64,000 bases of DNA from Chamaecrista fasciculata (GCA_003254925.1 QANZ01005454.1:159199-223198); one strand, 5' to 3'. Shown: positions 51,001 to 63,521, counted from the first letter of the stretch. Translations and numbers: made by a program. Notes: generated by a model not told the origin, from the letters alone.

Positions 51001-52539
51001 GAAGCATAGTGATAAATTTACCAAACAACTCCCCTCAACCAAGAACAATGATTAGCATAATTGTATGAAAAAAAAAATTGCATATATAGTACACTCTCGC
51101 AATGTAGTTGTCAATATTCCCTTTCAAAATCTTGATTAATAGTTTTCCTCTACCAAACTTAAATGATACATATTAATTGGTTCTCTTGATGAATCGTATT
51201 CATATATATATATATATATTTATATGTATCCATGTACCTCTCAAATTGACTTCCTCCAATCCTTTTCATTCCCTTTTGAATCATTAGTGACACTAATGAT
51301 TAATGTTGTTTATTGGACAGTTTAAATGGTCTTGAATAATTTTGGTTAGTTAAATTATTTATATCAATTTGAAGTAATTATTACTCAGACAATTTAAATA
51401 ATTTAGATGGTTCTATTTGAACGATTTAATTTTTTTTCTTATTTATCTTAATTAATGGTAAAACTAAAAAGATAAAGATATAGAATATTATGAATGAGTT
51501 AAAATTAATTAACTAAATATTTGAGGAGAAAAATTACAATTATGATTAAAGATTTTAGGGAAGAAAAATGTAGAGAATGAGAATAATAGGGAGTCAATGA
51601 TTAAGGTATTATATTTTTGTGAGATGTTGAGATATTTTAATAAACAATATTGCAAATTGTATGATGACCAATAGAAAAATTATAATTTTCTTGGTTAAGT
51701 ATAATTATATATAATAAATAAAAGTAAAACAATATATAAAAATTTAAGCTGTTTGATTTGATTAATTATATCTCCAACCATTAATCAAACTAGATTAATT
51801 AATAATTTAATTTTAAATTAAATTATATCGCTCATTATTCGGTTTTAGAACCATTTTAACTTAATTCGGTTTGATTTAGTTAAACCGGTTTGAATCCATT
51901 TTAAACATCCCTACCAATGCCTCAAACTTTCATATCTCTCATCTCTTGCTCCGATAATTTTTTTTTAACATTTTATCAAATTAATTATAAAATGTAAAAA
52001 GCTAGCAACAAAATATATATGGTCTAAGTTAACTGATTGAAATCGCTTAGCAAAACATAAGGAAACAAACAAGTGAATCGATCAAGAAGATATATAGATA
52101 TGCCACATTGTCAAATCCTGCCACTTGCCTTTTCCTTATTTGATTCTCTCTTTCTCTCTCTAGGCCATCAACTTCTTATGTTTAGACTTTAGATAATTAG
52201 ATTGTACATTTATTCTAACTTAAAAAAAAAAAAAAAAACTATCTCACTATACACATACAGTTATTATAACTCCGGAGACTTTTTATAAGAAAATCAAATA
52301 GAACATTCAAAATAAGAAAGAAGTCACAAGTAATATCTATACATCTATACATAATATACATATTAAAGTCAGTGGTGTTGGTTGGAATGGCTATTTACAA
52401 CTTTATGACTTTGATTTTTTTATTATTTTATAAAATACAATAAAACATCAATTATTGAAATTAAAAGATTACAAACTTTCAATAACTTGAGTGTTTTTTT
52501 CGCATGCATGTAAATCATTATTTTTTACTTGAAAAAAGA
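48026..52539. other. Gene-free AT-rich intergenic region
   Basis: No supported gene. TA microsatellites occur at about 49711-49735, 50041-50064 and 51206-51220. Short diverged direct repeats around 49370-49540 share GATAGCTAAGAAATTTTCAA. Nothing else stood out on either strand. Confidence 0.55.
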
Positions 52540-52700
52540 TATGGTTAAGTGATAGAAATTTGTCTATTCTCAATTAAATGTTAGGAGTTTGATTCGTGAC
52601 TTTAGATATGAAGTAACTTTAAATCTTTTGACTAGCTATTTCACCTATCGAGATGTCTGCAAACCAGCGAGAAAATTAATCATTGTTATTGACAGTAGAT
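52540..52700 (+). mobile_element. tRNA-derived SINE candidate
   Basis: GATATGGTTAAGTGATAGAA fits a degenerate A box, and TTAGGAGTTTGATTCGTGAC, about 40 bases later, fits a B box. A short body follows. Borders are approximate and no target duplication was established. Confidence 0.45.
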
Positions 52701-54071
52701 ATCGTGAATAGCACTTAATTATCATTTATTTTTAAAAAATTGAGATTTAATTAAAACCCAAATTTTCAATAAAATAACCCATCTAAAGTAATGCGAGAGG
52801 GAGAGAAACAAAAAGAAAAAAAATAATTAAATAAACAGACAAATCTGAGTAATAGCATTATGAAAGAAAACCCTACATGTTTTTGGATTGATACAGTCAG
52901 TGGACAAAGAGACAAGACAGGCAATGTGGTTCCCTTGAATGGCCATTCTCATGCTACCAAACTTCCAAGCCCATTCCATTATGCCTTTGTCATATACATT
53001 CAGATCCTATATCTTTTTTGGGCAAACTCTATATATTATCCCAGCCAAACATTTATTATCAAATTTCTATCTAAAATTTTAACTTTTGTAAAAACATATA
53101 CTTCTATGTATTATATGGATATGGATAGGATATGTTTAATGTTTGGTGATAGGAATAGTCACTATTAAGACATATAATATACTTTTTTTTTTTGTTACAA
53201 AGGAGTACAACTCAAATGATTTTTACTAGGCAAAAATACTATTTTGATGCCTAAAACTTTATATAAATTAATCTATCAATTTTTTTATGGTCAAATGAAT
53301 AAACATGTTTATATCTCTCTTATTTTAAATTTAAATACAACAAACACAAAACTACAAGTTTTTGACAAGTCCTTTATTTAAGAGTTAATACTGTTAAATA
53401 AAGTCAAATTGAATCTTAATATAAACTTGAAACCAACAAGTAAAAAAATGAAATGGGCAGTGACTTGGGCTTAACCCTCTTTTATGTACAATGAAAAATC
53501 AAGAGATTCTTACTTTTTTGTCACTGCATAGAAACTATTAGGGACGATATTCAAGGTACACGATAATGTTTAAAAAAATTGAAATTATGAATATGAATAT
53601 GAATTATACGAATAATGAAAAAACAAAATGGGTACTTGTACTGCTAATCTATCCTGCTAATAAGCATGTAATGATTGGCTCCTCAAAAGGCTAAAACTTG
53701 TTTCCTCTTAAAAATAATGAAACAATCAAACTAAAGTTTATTTGATAAATCATGGAATTATTAATTCTTTTTCGAATAATTTGATAAATATGAATTTCAT
53801 CATTTTCAATATATTATCATACAATTAAAAGAAAATTGATAAGTTTTGTTTTTTCTTCAATTCTTTGTAACAAATTATATTTTTTACTTTAATATTTAAA
53901 ATTCAAAACTTAGAAAACTCTCTTTCTAATTTTGTTTTCTTTTATTAGTGTATTATTCTCTGAGCCCAGTGCCAAATGCAGTTTAGCACTGTTGTGGCTA
54001 TAAAGATATTTGTTGTCTTCTTTCGAAAATCTCTCATATTTATTTATTGGTCATCAACAACGTGGAAAATG

Positions 54072-54107
<36 letters not shown>

Positions 54108-54722
54108 TAAGGTTGAGATGCACAAAGTTTGAATTTTTCACAATTTTAAGCTAGTTTTTGACCCCAGTGGTATTTTATTGAAATTGTTTTTTTATTAAAA
54201 AAAATTATACTTCAATGGAATATTTTGATATGATATATTTATTTTTTTTGTAAAATTCATGTAAATATATTATTATAGACTAGTATTACGTGTCAATTTT
54301 TCATGAATCATGTCTAAATATTGTCAAATGCACTTTCATTTGAGTTTGCACTCAATCCACAAAATGCTGCCACTGGACATTAAAATCTTAAGAAACAAAT
54401 ATTACAATAAAAATTCACATCTAGCTCATAAAAAAATTTTAAAATTTTCAAAAGAATTTCTCCAAATACCACTGAATTCAAAAAGTCATTCTAGGCTCTG
54501 GGTTATCTGATTCTTTATTCATTTTACACAAGAGAAAAAAATCGAAAAACAAAAATGATAAATATAGTAATTAGAGGAGCATCGTGCATGCATCAAACAC
54601 AATGTCGTATAAGGCTATAACGAGCGTCTGGGGCGACCATATCGTATTGTCGTTTTGCCTCTTCTTTTTTGGACAAACACGTCTTGTCTTCACCATGCCC
54701 CCACTCATTGAAAGCAAATTTA
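52701..54722. other. Gene-free AT-rich intergenic region
   Basis: No gene recognised. An AT microsatellite lies at about 54078-54102. A GC-richer patch at 54600-54720 is open in two frames but matches no family that I recognise. Confidence 0.5.
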
Positions 54723-54951
54723 GGCTTGTTTGGGAGCAATTGCTCAAGCCAATTTTATCCAAGTGAGTTAGATGTGATGATGTTGTAATGAGATGATGTA
54801 TTGGTGTTTGGGTGATTTTAGAGAAAATGATGTTAAATAGGGTGTGAAGGGTATGTAATGATTGTGGTTAGGTGAAATAGGTTGTTGGATTTATTTATTT
54901 TGTATAGGGGTATAAATGGTAAGAAATAATGAAATGAGATTGAGATATTAA

Positions 54952-56962
54952 GGGTGTGTTTGGATTAGAAGTAGGTAATGAAATGATGATTTTATGTAAT
55001 GAAATGGTAATGAGAAAATTATGTAATGAAAATGTAATGAAAATGGTGTTTGGATTAGTTTGAGATGTAATGAAAAAAATAGGATGTGAAATTATGAAAA
55101 AGGGTATATAATGATTGTGGTTGGTTGAAATAAATATATGGGTTTTTTTAAATTGTATAGGGGTAGAATTGATAATTGATAATGGAAATAGATAGAAATA
55201 AAAAAAATAATATTTTGACTTTTTGGTTGTGGTGGTTATGAAATGAAATGGTAATGAAATTGTCTCGGAATTTGTGATAGATGTGAATATTTGTAATGAA
55301 GGTTGAAGTAGTACTATGTAATGAAATGAAAGGACCAAAATGTAAATAACATGAAAATTTTTAAAAACCTACTGATACATCACTATTTGGGCGTACGCCT
55401 AAACGGCCCTCGCACCGGGCCTCTTCTCCCCTCCGCACCTTGCGAAGCGCCCTCGAGTCAGTCGGGCGCCCTAAACTCACTTAGGGGCGCTCATGGTCCA
55501 TCCTGGGTCTTGGCGCCCGTCCCCCAAATGACACGTGGCCACCCACGACTACCCCGCTCCGCAATCCACGCTACGGGAGATCGTGGGTTACTCACTTGTT
55601 CATACCCACGATCTCCAGCTTCTAGGCGCCCGCCTAGAAACACAACGCGCAATCTCCCACGATTGCCTTGCTCCGCAAATCTCGGTCTCCACCATCTTCG
55701 CTGGTGGAGATCGTGCCCAGAACGTGGTCCGCCCCGCACGCTGACCACCTCTCTCCTCCCTGCTCTATAAAGAGAGCCCATTTCACCAGTTCAAGGTTAG
55801 CTACTTCTTACTCCCTCAAACTCTCTTACTCTCTGATAACTCTCTTACTAACTTGAGCGTCGGAGTACACTTCGCAGGGCCCCCCTGTGAAGCTTTTGCA
55901 GGTCTTCGTTCAAGTCTTGGCTAGTCTTGGCTCTTGCAGCCCTCTCCGGTGAACTAGGTAAGTGCCAGTCATTTTCCAGTTTATCACCTACCATTTGGTC
56001 TATGATTTTATATAAATTGAACGAATCGGTCCTTACGAAAGTGAAATATATCTCTTGACCCGTAAAAAAATACATTCATCAATGATTGGGTTTCTATATT
56101 GCAAACTTTCCTCCAAAAAATAAATTGAAGGACCAAAATGTTATCCACGAAAAAAATGTGGGACCAAAAATTATATATTAATCAAAACGGTTTGTCTTTT
56201 TGCGGGTAATAATATGATCGTTGATCTTCACGCATGAGCACATCGCACCATCCATTCTTCTTCCACTATCTGCCTCTCTCGTATACCCATATATATACTG
56301 GAGAAGAGACCAAAATGTATATTTTTGGCGTCTGAATTATATATTTTATATCATGGACTAAAATGTAAATAACATGAGTTGAATTAATTTATTTTAAATT
56401 AATATAAATTATAAATTATATATAGTATAATATAATATATTTATAAAATAAAAAATATTTATATATTATTATATTATATATATGAATACGTGAGTGTGTG
56501 GCATATATATATATATTAAAATATATATACACATTATATTATTATAATATGTATATATATATATATTTTTGGCCGAAATGTATATATATATATATTATAA
56601 TTATAAAATATATATGTGAGAGAGAGGGGGTGAATAAGAAAAAGAGGAAGAAAAAAGAAAAAATGATGAGTGGAGAGAGAAAGTTGTAAGTGTAATAAAT
56701 GAGGGTATTGAAAATTACTATTTTGCTAAATAGTTTTTTTATATTTGTATTAGAGTATAGGTAATTATAGGTATTTTAGTAGGGGTATGTTAGTAATTGG
56801 ATATGAAATATGTAATGAAATGAGTTTATAATGAAGTGATATTTTTGTAATGACTTTATAATTGCAAAACAAACATCCATATAGCACTGTAGATAAAGTT
56901 ATGTAATGAAAATGAGGATAATGAAAAGATAATGAAAAAGTAATCACCACCCAAACAGACCC
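54952..56962. mobile_element. PIF/Harbinger-like element (inner), TAA TSD
   Basis: Ends GGGTGTGTTTGGAT and, as the complement of the right end, GGGTCTGTTTGGGT, flanked by TAA (54949-54951 and 56963-56965). With the nested LTR and one copy of its duplication removed it is about 1.39 kb. Its interior resembles that of the outer element, so related elements have inserted into each other. It holds TA-rich microsatellite stretches at 56400-56610. Confidence 0.8.
55373..55986 (+). mobile_element. Solo LTR (family A), 614 bp
   Basis: It begins TGATACATCACTATTTGGGC and ends AGTTTATCA, with a perfect 5-bp duplication CCTAC on both sides (55368-55372 and 55987-55991). It is the same family as 239-842 in opposite orientation. 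The upstream half is strongly GC-rich compared with its surroundings. A TATA element (CTATAAA near 55765-55771) and the conserved TTGAGCGTCGGAGTA phrase lie downstream. No internal retrotransposon sequence adjoins it. Confidence 0.95.
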
Positions 56963-57319
56963 TAAAATGAGATGATAGGTGTTTGGTGGTGGGTTGGATG
57001 AGATGATGTTGAGATTAGATGCTCTTGGAAAGCGTGAGGATGAGATATTTTTAGATAAAGGTTTTTAGGTCAATCCATTTGGATGAGATGATGGGCCAAA
57101 CTGAAAATAACATGAAAATTATTTTAAGATTACAATTTGGTCCATAAATTTGTACTGGTCCAATTAATCAATCCCTAACATGTGTAAATGATAAGTCGGG
57201 GCCTGTAAAAAATCCCGGTCACCAATAATGGAGTCTATTTATGAAATTCAATGACAAAAAAATAAGAAAGAATAGTTTGAGGACCAAAATGCAAATTACA
57301 AAACAACACTAAAATGTTT

Positions 57320-57656
57320 GGTCAAAGGTTCATTTTGGTCCTAAATGTATGTCCTAATATTCATTTTGGTCCATTATATTTCAAAAAGTTCGAATTTGTC
57401 CTTAATGTTGGCAAAATTATTCATTTTGGTCATAAATATTGGTAAAATGTCTCAACTAGAATATATGGAGGTATTCTTCAGGAACAATACGTAGCTCTAA
57501 ACTCATCATGTTTGAACTTGAAACAAGCCATATTCAATACTTGGGACCAAAATGAAATATTTTGCAAACATTTAGGAGCAATTTAAATATTTTGAAACAT
57601 AATGGACCAAAATGAACATTAGGGCATACATTTAGGACCAAATTGACCTTTTAACC
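57320..57656. mobile_element. Fold-back MITE, GGTCCTAAATG type, 337 bp
   Basis: The left end GGTCAAAGGTTCATTTTGGT is mirrored by a right end whose complement reads GGTTAAAAGGTCAATTTGGT. The arms carry repeated CATTTTGGTCC units and their complements. A target duplication is not clear. It is the same family as 59343-59846. Confidence 0.75.
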
Positions 57657-57970
57657 CTATATTTTGAGAAACTATTTGCATAGTTTGATAAAAAAACTAA
57701 ACAAAAAATAATTTTAAGAGCCAAGGAAACTGAGTTCATAGTTTGAGGACTAAAATACCTATAAAAGTGAAGATAGTTAATTTTTTTTATTTTTTTTAAA
57801 AACTGCATTAAAGATAATGGAAGAAAATTGTAACTTAAAAATTATTTTAGGGGTTCAATTGTATATTTTACTCAAAACAAATAGAGGAATATTGCAACTA
57901 AAAAAATAATAATATTGCAATTTTTTGTTTAATTAAATTAATATAAATTATATAATATACATAAGAGATA

Positions 57971-58006
<36 letters not shown>

Positions 58007-58464
58007 GGGGTGTGTGAGTGGAAAGAGAAAAAAAAATGATGAGAAATGATAGATAGAGAGAGAAAATTATAAGTGTAATAAATGAGGGTATGCAAAATTA
58101 CTATTTTGTCTAATTCATTTTTTTATATTTGTATTAAAGTATAGGTAATTATAAGTGTATAAGTAGGGATAGATTGGTAATTGTAAGAGAAAATGAGATG
58201 ATGTTGCGAATGAGATAATGATGTGGATGAGATGAAATGAGATGGAGGTTCCAATAAACACCAAACCATTACTGTTCATCAAATCCTAAAATGAGATGAT
58301 GATTGGATGAGATGAGATTGGGATTAAGGGGTTCCCAAACAGGCCTTAACTTTTCTATATATTAATTATTAAACTTTTTTTAATAATAGTTAAAGTAAAT
58401 ATTAATTGATATGTCTTACATTAGGCAAAATTTGAAGAGGCAATATCGTACCTAAAAATCTTGG

Positions 58465-58650
58465 AATGGGTTTGGATCCTCTAGAGTTTCTTCCCATGCA
58501 TTTCTTGTGGAGTTTGAGTAAAAATATGGATTGTATGAAATAAAAATATATAAAAACCAAATTTCATCTTTCTCTCCCTTCTTTTCTCTTCCTTTCTCTC
58601 TCATACTCTACAAGAAATGTAGAGAAATAAACTCTAGAGGATCCATTTTC
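58465..58650. mobile_element. GGATCCTCT-type hairpin MITE, 186 bp, 10-bp TSD
   Basis: GGATCCTCTAGAGTTT near the left end is perfectly mirrored by AAACTCTAGAGGATCC near the right end. A perfect 10-bp duplication AAAATCTTGG flanks the element (58455-58464 and 58651-58660), consistent with Mutator-like mobilisation. The interior is CT-rich and non-coding. It lies just outside the PIF/Harbinger-like complex. Confidence 0.88.
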
Positions 58651-58660
58651 AAAATCTTGG

Positions 58661-59342
58661 TGTCTCAATTTTTTTTAGAATGAATTTTATATATATGTTG
58701 TGCTTGTTCTTATTGTTCAAGTCATATATATCATCCATACGAGTATACTATAAATTTTGGCAATTATTGTGCATTATGAAGTTGGTGTATAGTGGTGTTG
58801 CAAGGTAAAAATGTTAGCACACGTTATTAAGGCATATTTATGATTCTCAAAATTGTAATGAAAAATAATTAATGCCGAAATAGTAGAGTGTGGTGGAATG
58901 TTAAAATCAAATGTCGGAATTGTACCATTGATGTTAAAATTATAGTTTATATATATATATATATGTAAAGTTGTTATTCTATCAAAAACAAAAGTAAAGT
59001 TGTTAATATTTTTATTTGATATATTCTTTACTATAGTAAAAAAAAAAAGTTTCAATCATGGATGATACATTATTAGTCATATTATCATACTATACTCACT
59101 TAAATTTTTATTTGAGCCAATAGATCATTGAGATTTGATCAAAGGGATTCTCACATAAAATTAAAAAAAAAAAAACTATATGAATTATATATATTCCGTT
59201 TGTCTCGAACTCTCGGGGAGCAATGGAGCATGGATAATAGAATAGTAACCTATATATAGTAGCGACAAATGGGACTTTTGCGAATAGGAATTTCACATAA
59301 AGTGTTCAGTGTTGTTGAAAACTGAAAAGGTAATAATAATAA
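58661..59342. other. Gene-free AT-rich spacer
   Basis: No gene or defined element. Short TA runs only. Confidence 0.5.
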
Positions 59343-59846
59343 GGTTAAAGGGGCATTTTGGTCCTAAATGTATGCTCTAATGTTCTCTTTGGTCCTAAAT
59401 GTTTCAAAATGTTTCATTTTGGTCCAAAACTATTGAATATGGCTTGTTTCAAGTTCAAACGTGACGAGTTTAGAGCTACATATTGTTTTCGAAAAATATT
59501 TTCTCTATCCAATTTGGGTCATCAGCAAACGAGGTCAAATCGATCTTAAAAGTAGACAACTCGTTTCATGGTCAAATAAGCAAAGTCAATCATATCTTTC
59601 TCGTTTCAAATTTAAATGCGACGAATTCAGAGTTACGAGTTCCTCTTAATAAGTCATTTGAACTTAAAATGAGAAACGAGAGAAATATGACTAATTTCAA
59701 TAGTTTATGACCAAAATGAAACATGTTACCAATATTTAGAACCAAAATGAATCATTTTGCCAACATTTAAGACCAATTTAAACATTTTGAAATATATTAG
59801 ATTAAAATGAACATTATGACATACATTTAGAACCAAAATAACTACC
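59343..59846. mobile_element. Fold-back MITE, GGTCCTAAATG type, 504 bp, 9-bp TSD
   Basis: It starts GGTTAAAGGGGCATTTTGGT; the complement of the right end reads GGTAGTTATTTTGGTTCT. The arms repeat TTTGGTCCTAAATGTTTC-like units. The flanks TAATAATAA and TAATAATAG match at 8 of 9 positions, although the left flank is a microsatellite. The centre (59450-59700) holds sequence not mirrored in the arms. Confidence 0.78.
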
Positions 59847-61764
59847 TAATAATAGTAATCTTTGTTACTTTTATTGTTTTCAAAAAAACAAATTGTATTA
59901 TCTAAAAAAAAATGAAGTTGAAAGTACCTTTTTTGTCTTCAAATTTTATATTAATTTTTAATATTTGTTTATTATCAATTTTATCTTTAAAATTTTATAT
60001 TTTGGTCAATATTTTGTTGACAAACTTTATTATTGTTTTCAATTTAAATGTTGTTTAACAATTATATATTACATGCTATTAGTTATATAGAATTTGTCAT
60101 TATTTTTTTATTAAAATAAAAATATATGATAAAATTAATTAAAATATAATATTTTAAGGGAAAAATTAATGATAAAAAAACATTAAAAATGAAATTAAAA
60201 TTAATATAAAATTTAGAGACAAAAATTGTATTTTTGCCAAAGTTTAATTACTGATTTAAGAATAATAATAAAAATTTATTAAAAGTTAAAATTACAGTCA
60301 GAAAACTGAGCGTCTGAGCCAATCTCTACCGTTAAATTGTAAATCAGAGTAAAGCCATGTGAACTCAAATCATTTGGTCCATTAAAGAGGATAAAAGCAA
60401 AGAAACACAGTACACACTACAGAGACTTTGGATTTTGAAATACCCAATAAAACAACATTCTTCAACTGTTTTTTTTTTCTTCTTCTTCTTCTTTATTTTT
60501 TTTCCCTATTATTAAAAAAGAGCAGCTTCATGGGAGGTTGACTTTGAATTTTTCCTTTTTATTTCAAATATTGTAATATCTTATATAAGATGATATATTA
60601 TAGTATAAAATATTATGATAAAAAAATATTATGGGAAGGAAGGCCTGATTTCCAAGGGAAGGAATTAGTAACAACGAAGTGATCCGTTAGGTGACCTTGC
60701 AAATTTATCTTTATATTTGTAATAACGGAATTTGCTGCAAAAAAAATCAATAGTTAAAGCACCCTAATTTGTGCAATGCACAAATTTTAAGATAGAAAAA
60801 GAAAATCCAAACGATTAAAAATTAGAGTGTAAAAGCAATAAAGTTTTGTAGATTTTTCCTACTTTAAGTGGTTATGAAGTTTGTTAGTTGAGAGTAAAGA
60901 CTCTAATTTTGAATAATATATTTGGATTAAAAATTAAGAAAAAAAAAGTAAGAAGTTTGAATCTTTTTTTTTTCAATTTCAAAACTTGAAAATTAGAGGA
61001 TAATATAAAAAGATATAAATATTTAATTTCATATTCTCTTTTTCTATTCATAAATTTTAAATATCCCAAATTGTATTATAATAGGTTATACCTTATCAGG
61101 TCAAATATAAGTGGGATTTTATTTTGTACACAATGATCATGATAAATATAAGAATATGATGAAACTATGGGTTCTTTAACAACTAACTGAATCAATAAAA
61201 TATTATTTATAAAAAAAGAACTAAATCAATAAAATATGGGATAATTTATGGGAAATTAAACTCGTTTGACTATTAATTTTGTGTCTTTCTTTTCTCTCTT
61301 TATATTTTTTTTACATTTATTGTTCAATATTATATATATAATATAATGTCACCTTATTATATCATTATTGACTGATTAAAGAACATTGTCATTAACTAAT
61401 TCTGTAAATGAATTTATGAATATACCTTTATTAGTAATTTTTTGTTTTACCAAATATAACGTTGTTTTTCTTGAAGGATTTCAAAAATCTATCTTGGTGG
61501 AAAACTTTTTAGTTTTCAACACATAGATTGAGCTCCTTGAGTAATAGAAAATCACTTTTATTTATAGTAGAATGAGAGAGTTCTTAAAAGTAAATTATTC
61601 GATGCAAGACTTAAGTAAAATAGTTGACGTTCTAATGGGTCAATCCATAACTCAATTAGACTCTCACATGGATGAATATTTGACCCACAAAATCCAACAT
61701 TTATATTTTTAAATTTTTTTACGGTGTATAATATGTATAACTTCTTTTAAACAATCTCCAAAGG
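59847..61764. other. Gene-free AT-rich intergenic region
   Basis: No gene recognised. Several poly-T and TTC-rich runs occur (about 60470-60510). No clear element borders were found. Confidence 0.5.
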
Positions 61765-62890
61765 TTAAACATTTTATGTGGAGATTGTGTTCAAATTCTC
61801 TCGCTACTAAGGAAAATCTATGGAAGAGGAAATGTGCTTCTAGCTCTGTGTATGTGTTGTTCTGAAAATTCAGAGACACTTGAACATTTAATCTTTCAGT
61901 GTGTTTGGGCTAGACAAGCTTGGTTATGTTGCCCTTTGGGGTTGAGATATGATTTTGGATCTATTAGTAGAATTGAAGCTTGGTTTAGTGAGGTCTTTCA
62001 TTGCTCTGACAATAGTGATTTTGTTATGGCTTTGGTGTCTATTATATGCTGGGAAATTTGGAAGATTAGATGTTGCTATGTTTTGACAAGATTAATTTTG
62101 ATCCTATTCTTGCAGGGAAAAGAGCTGTGACTATATTATCTGAATTTTGGTCTGCAAATGGGTGGTTCTTTGATGAGGTTTCGGAAAATAATGGGGAAGC
62201 TCAAGGTAATCAGGATGCTCTGTGGAAGATTCCTGGTAGAGGTACATTTAAAGTTAATGTTGATGGGGCTCTAAATCTGAATTGTAATTCTGGTGTTGTA
62301 GGGGTGATTGTTATGGATGATAGGGGTGACATTGTGGAATGTGTTAATGCCCCTTTTAAAGCTTCTACTGTTTCTATGGCTGAAGTTTTGGCCTCGAGGA
62401 AAGGTTTGCAAGTGGTTAGTGATTTAAATATACAGGAAGTGTGTATTGAATCTGATTGCAAAAATCTTGTTGACTGGTTCAATGGGAATTATGGTATTCC
62501 GGATTGGCATTGTGCAGGTTTGCTTCACGAGGTGAGATCTCTGTCTTCTTCTATGCACTCGTTGCAGCTGGTTTGGGTGCCTAGATCTGCTAATAAAGCA
62601 GCTGATTGGCTCACTAAGGCTGTGTTTCGTGGGTTGTGCTGCTCTGCTTGGGTCAATGGACCTCTAACCTAGTTTTTGAAGACTGTTCGTTATGATGCTG
62701 GAGATAAAAATGGGATTGGATGATGTCTTGCTGGGGTTGGTTTTGGTTCAGTTTAGAGTTCTTGTTTTTTCAGCTTTCTGTTTTTGTCGTTTTGTGATGT
62801 TTTGTTGTTTTCTTGTTCCTGTTTATATTGTGATGTTGTTTTGCTGTTTTTATTGAAGTTTTTTCAGCCAAAAAAATTAAATAAAACTAA
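61765..62890 (+). pseudogene. LINE 3' relic: zf-RVT plus RNase H
   Basis: From about 61765 the translation gives a zf-RVT segment, VKHFMWRLCSNSLATKENLW, then CSENSETLEHLIFQCVWARQ. After one or more frame changes it continues at 62070-62672 as a complete-looking RNase H-like domain. All four expected acidic positions are present: KVNVDGAL, MAEVLASRKGL, CIESDCKNLVDW and NKAADWLTK. A stop at 62670-62672 is followed by a T-rich 3' region and an A-rich tail near 62867-62890. No endonuclease or polymerase domain is present upstream, so it is a 5'-truncated copy. It is better preserved than the relic at 1015-1960. Bases 62891-63205 show nothing further. Confidence 0.85.
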
Positions 62891-63205
62891 ACTACTACAA
62901 TGTTTTATTATCGTTTATACTAATAAGTTAATATTAAAATATAATATCAATTTAATTTTAAGCATAATATTAAAAACAAAATTACAGCATCCTCATATTA
63001 TAAGTCTATAACAAATCTATTTTGTTAAAAAGATTTAATAAGTTAGTGCAAGAAAAAAAAAAGGTATGATTCAACCCAATTTCTTTTCTTTCCCTTCAAA
63101 AGATTTTCACTAAATTATCCATTTGATAAGAAAAGGGCAGTATTATTGTCTCTGTTTTGGCTTTTGAGTGGTTGGTACAAGCTCAGCAAGATTCTTGTAA
63201 GAGCT

Positions 63206-63515
63206 ATCTTTACTGATAAATAATGATATGAAGTTCCTTTTGAGAAAATTACTTTTGACATATTAGTCCTTTTTTTTTTTTTTACTTTTCATAGCTTTAG
63301 ATTCATTGGGGAATGTAACTATGATATTGGAAGTTAAACACATAGTCCAAAATTTTGAGCATCTTTACTGATAAATAATGATATGAAGTTCCTTTTGAGA
63401 AAATTACTTTTGACATATTAGTCCTTTTTTTTTTTTTTACTTTTCATAGCTTTAGATTCATTGGGGAATGTAACTATGATATTGGAAGTTAAACACATAG
63501 TCCAAAATTTTGAGC
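63206..63515 (+). repeat. Perfect tandem duplication, 2 x 155 bp
   Basis: Bases 63206-63360 and 63361-63515 appear identical by eye, including a 14-T run. Both start ATCTTTACTGATAAATAATG and end CCAAAATTTTGAGC. Confidence 0.95.
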
Positions 63516-63521
63516 ATAACT

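Larger units (their letters stand above)
54723..58345. mobile_element. PIF/Harbinger-like non-autonomous element (outer), TTA TSD
   Basis: Ends GGCTTGTTTGGGAGC and, as the complement of the right end, GGCCTGTTTGGGAAC. Both are flanked by TTA (54720-54722 and 58346-58348). A 3-bp TTA/TAA duplication with GGSYYTGTTTGGG-like termini is typical of PIF/Harbinger (Tourist-like) elements. The interior is full of GATGAGATGA and GTAATGAAAT words. Nested in it are a second such element (54952-56962), a solo LTR and a fold-back MITE (57320-57656). No transposase was recognised. Confidence 0.8.

Noticed and set aside
54895..55338. 147-codon minus-strand open frame rich in Ile, Phe, Ser and Thr
   Set aside because: It is a low-complexity translation of GTAATGAAAT-rich transposon sequence, crossing the left border of the inner element.
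55351..55781. Proline/arginine-rich open frames in the GC-rich patch
   Set aside because: They lie in the upstream half of a solo LTR with a perfect target duplication. High GC keeps several frames open.
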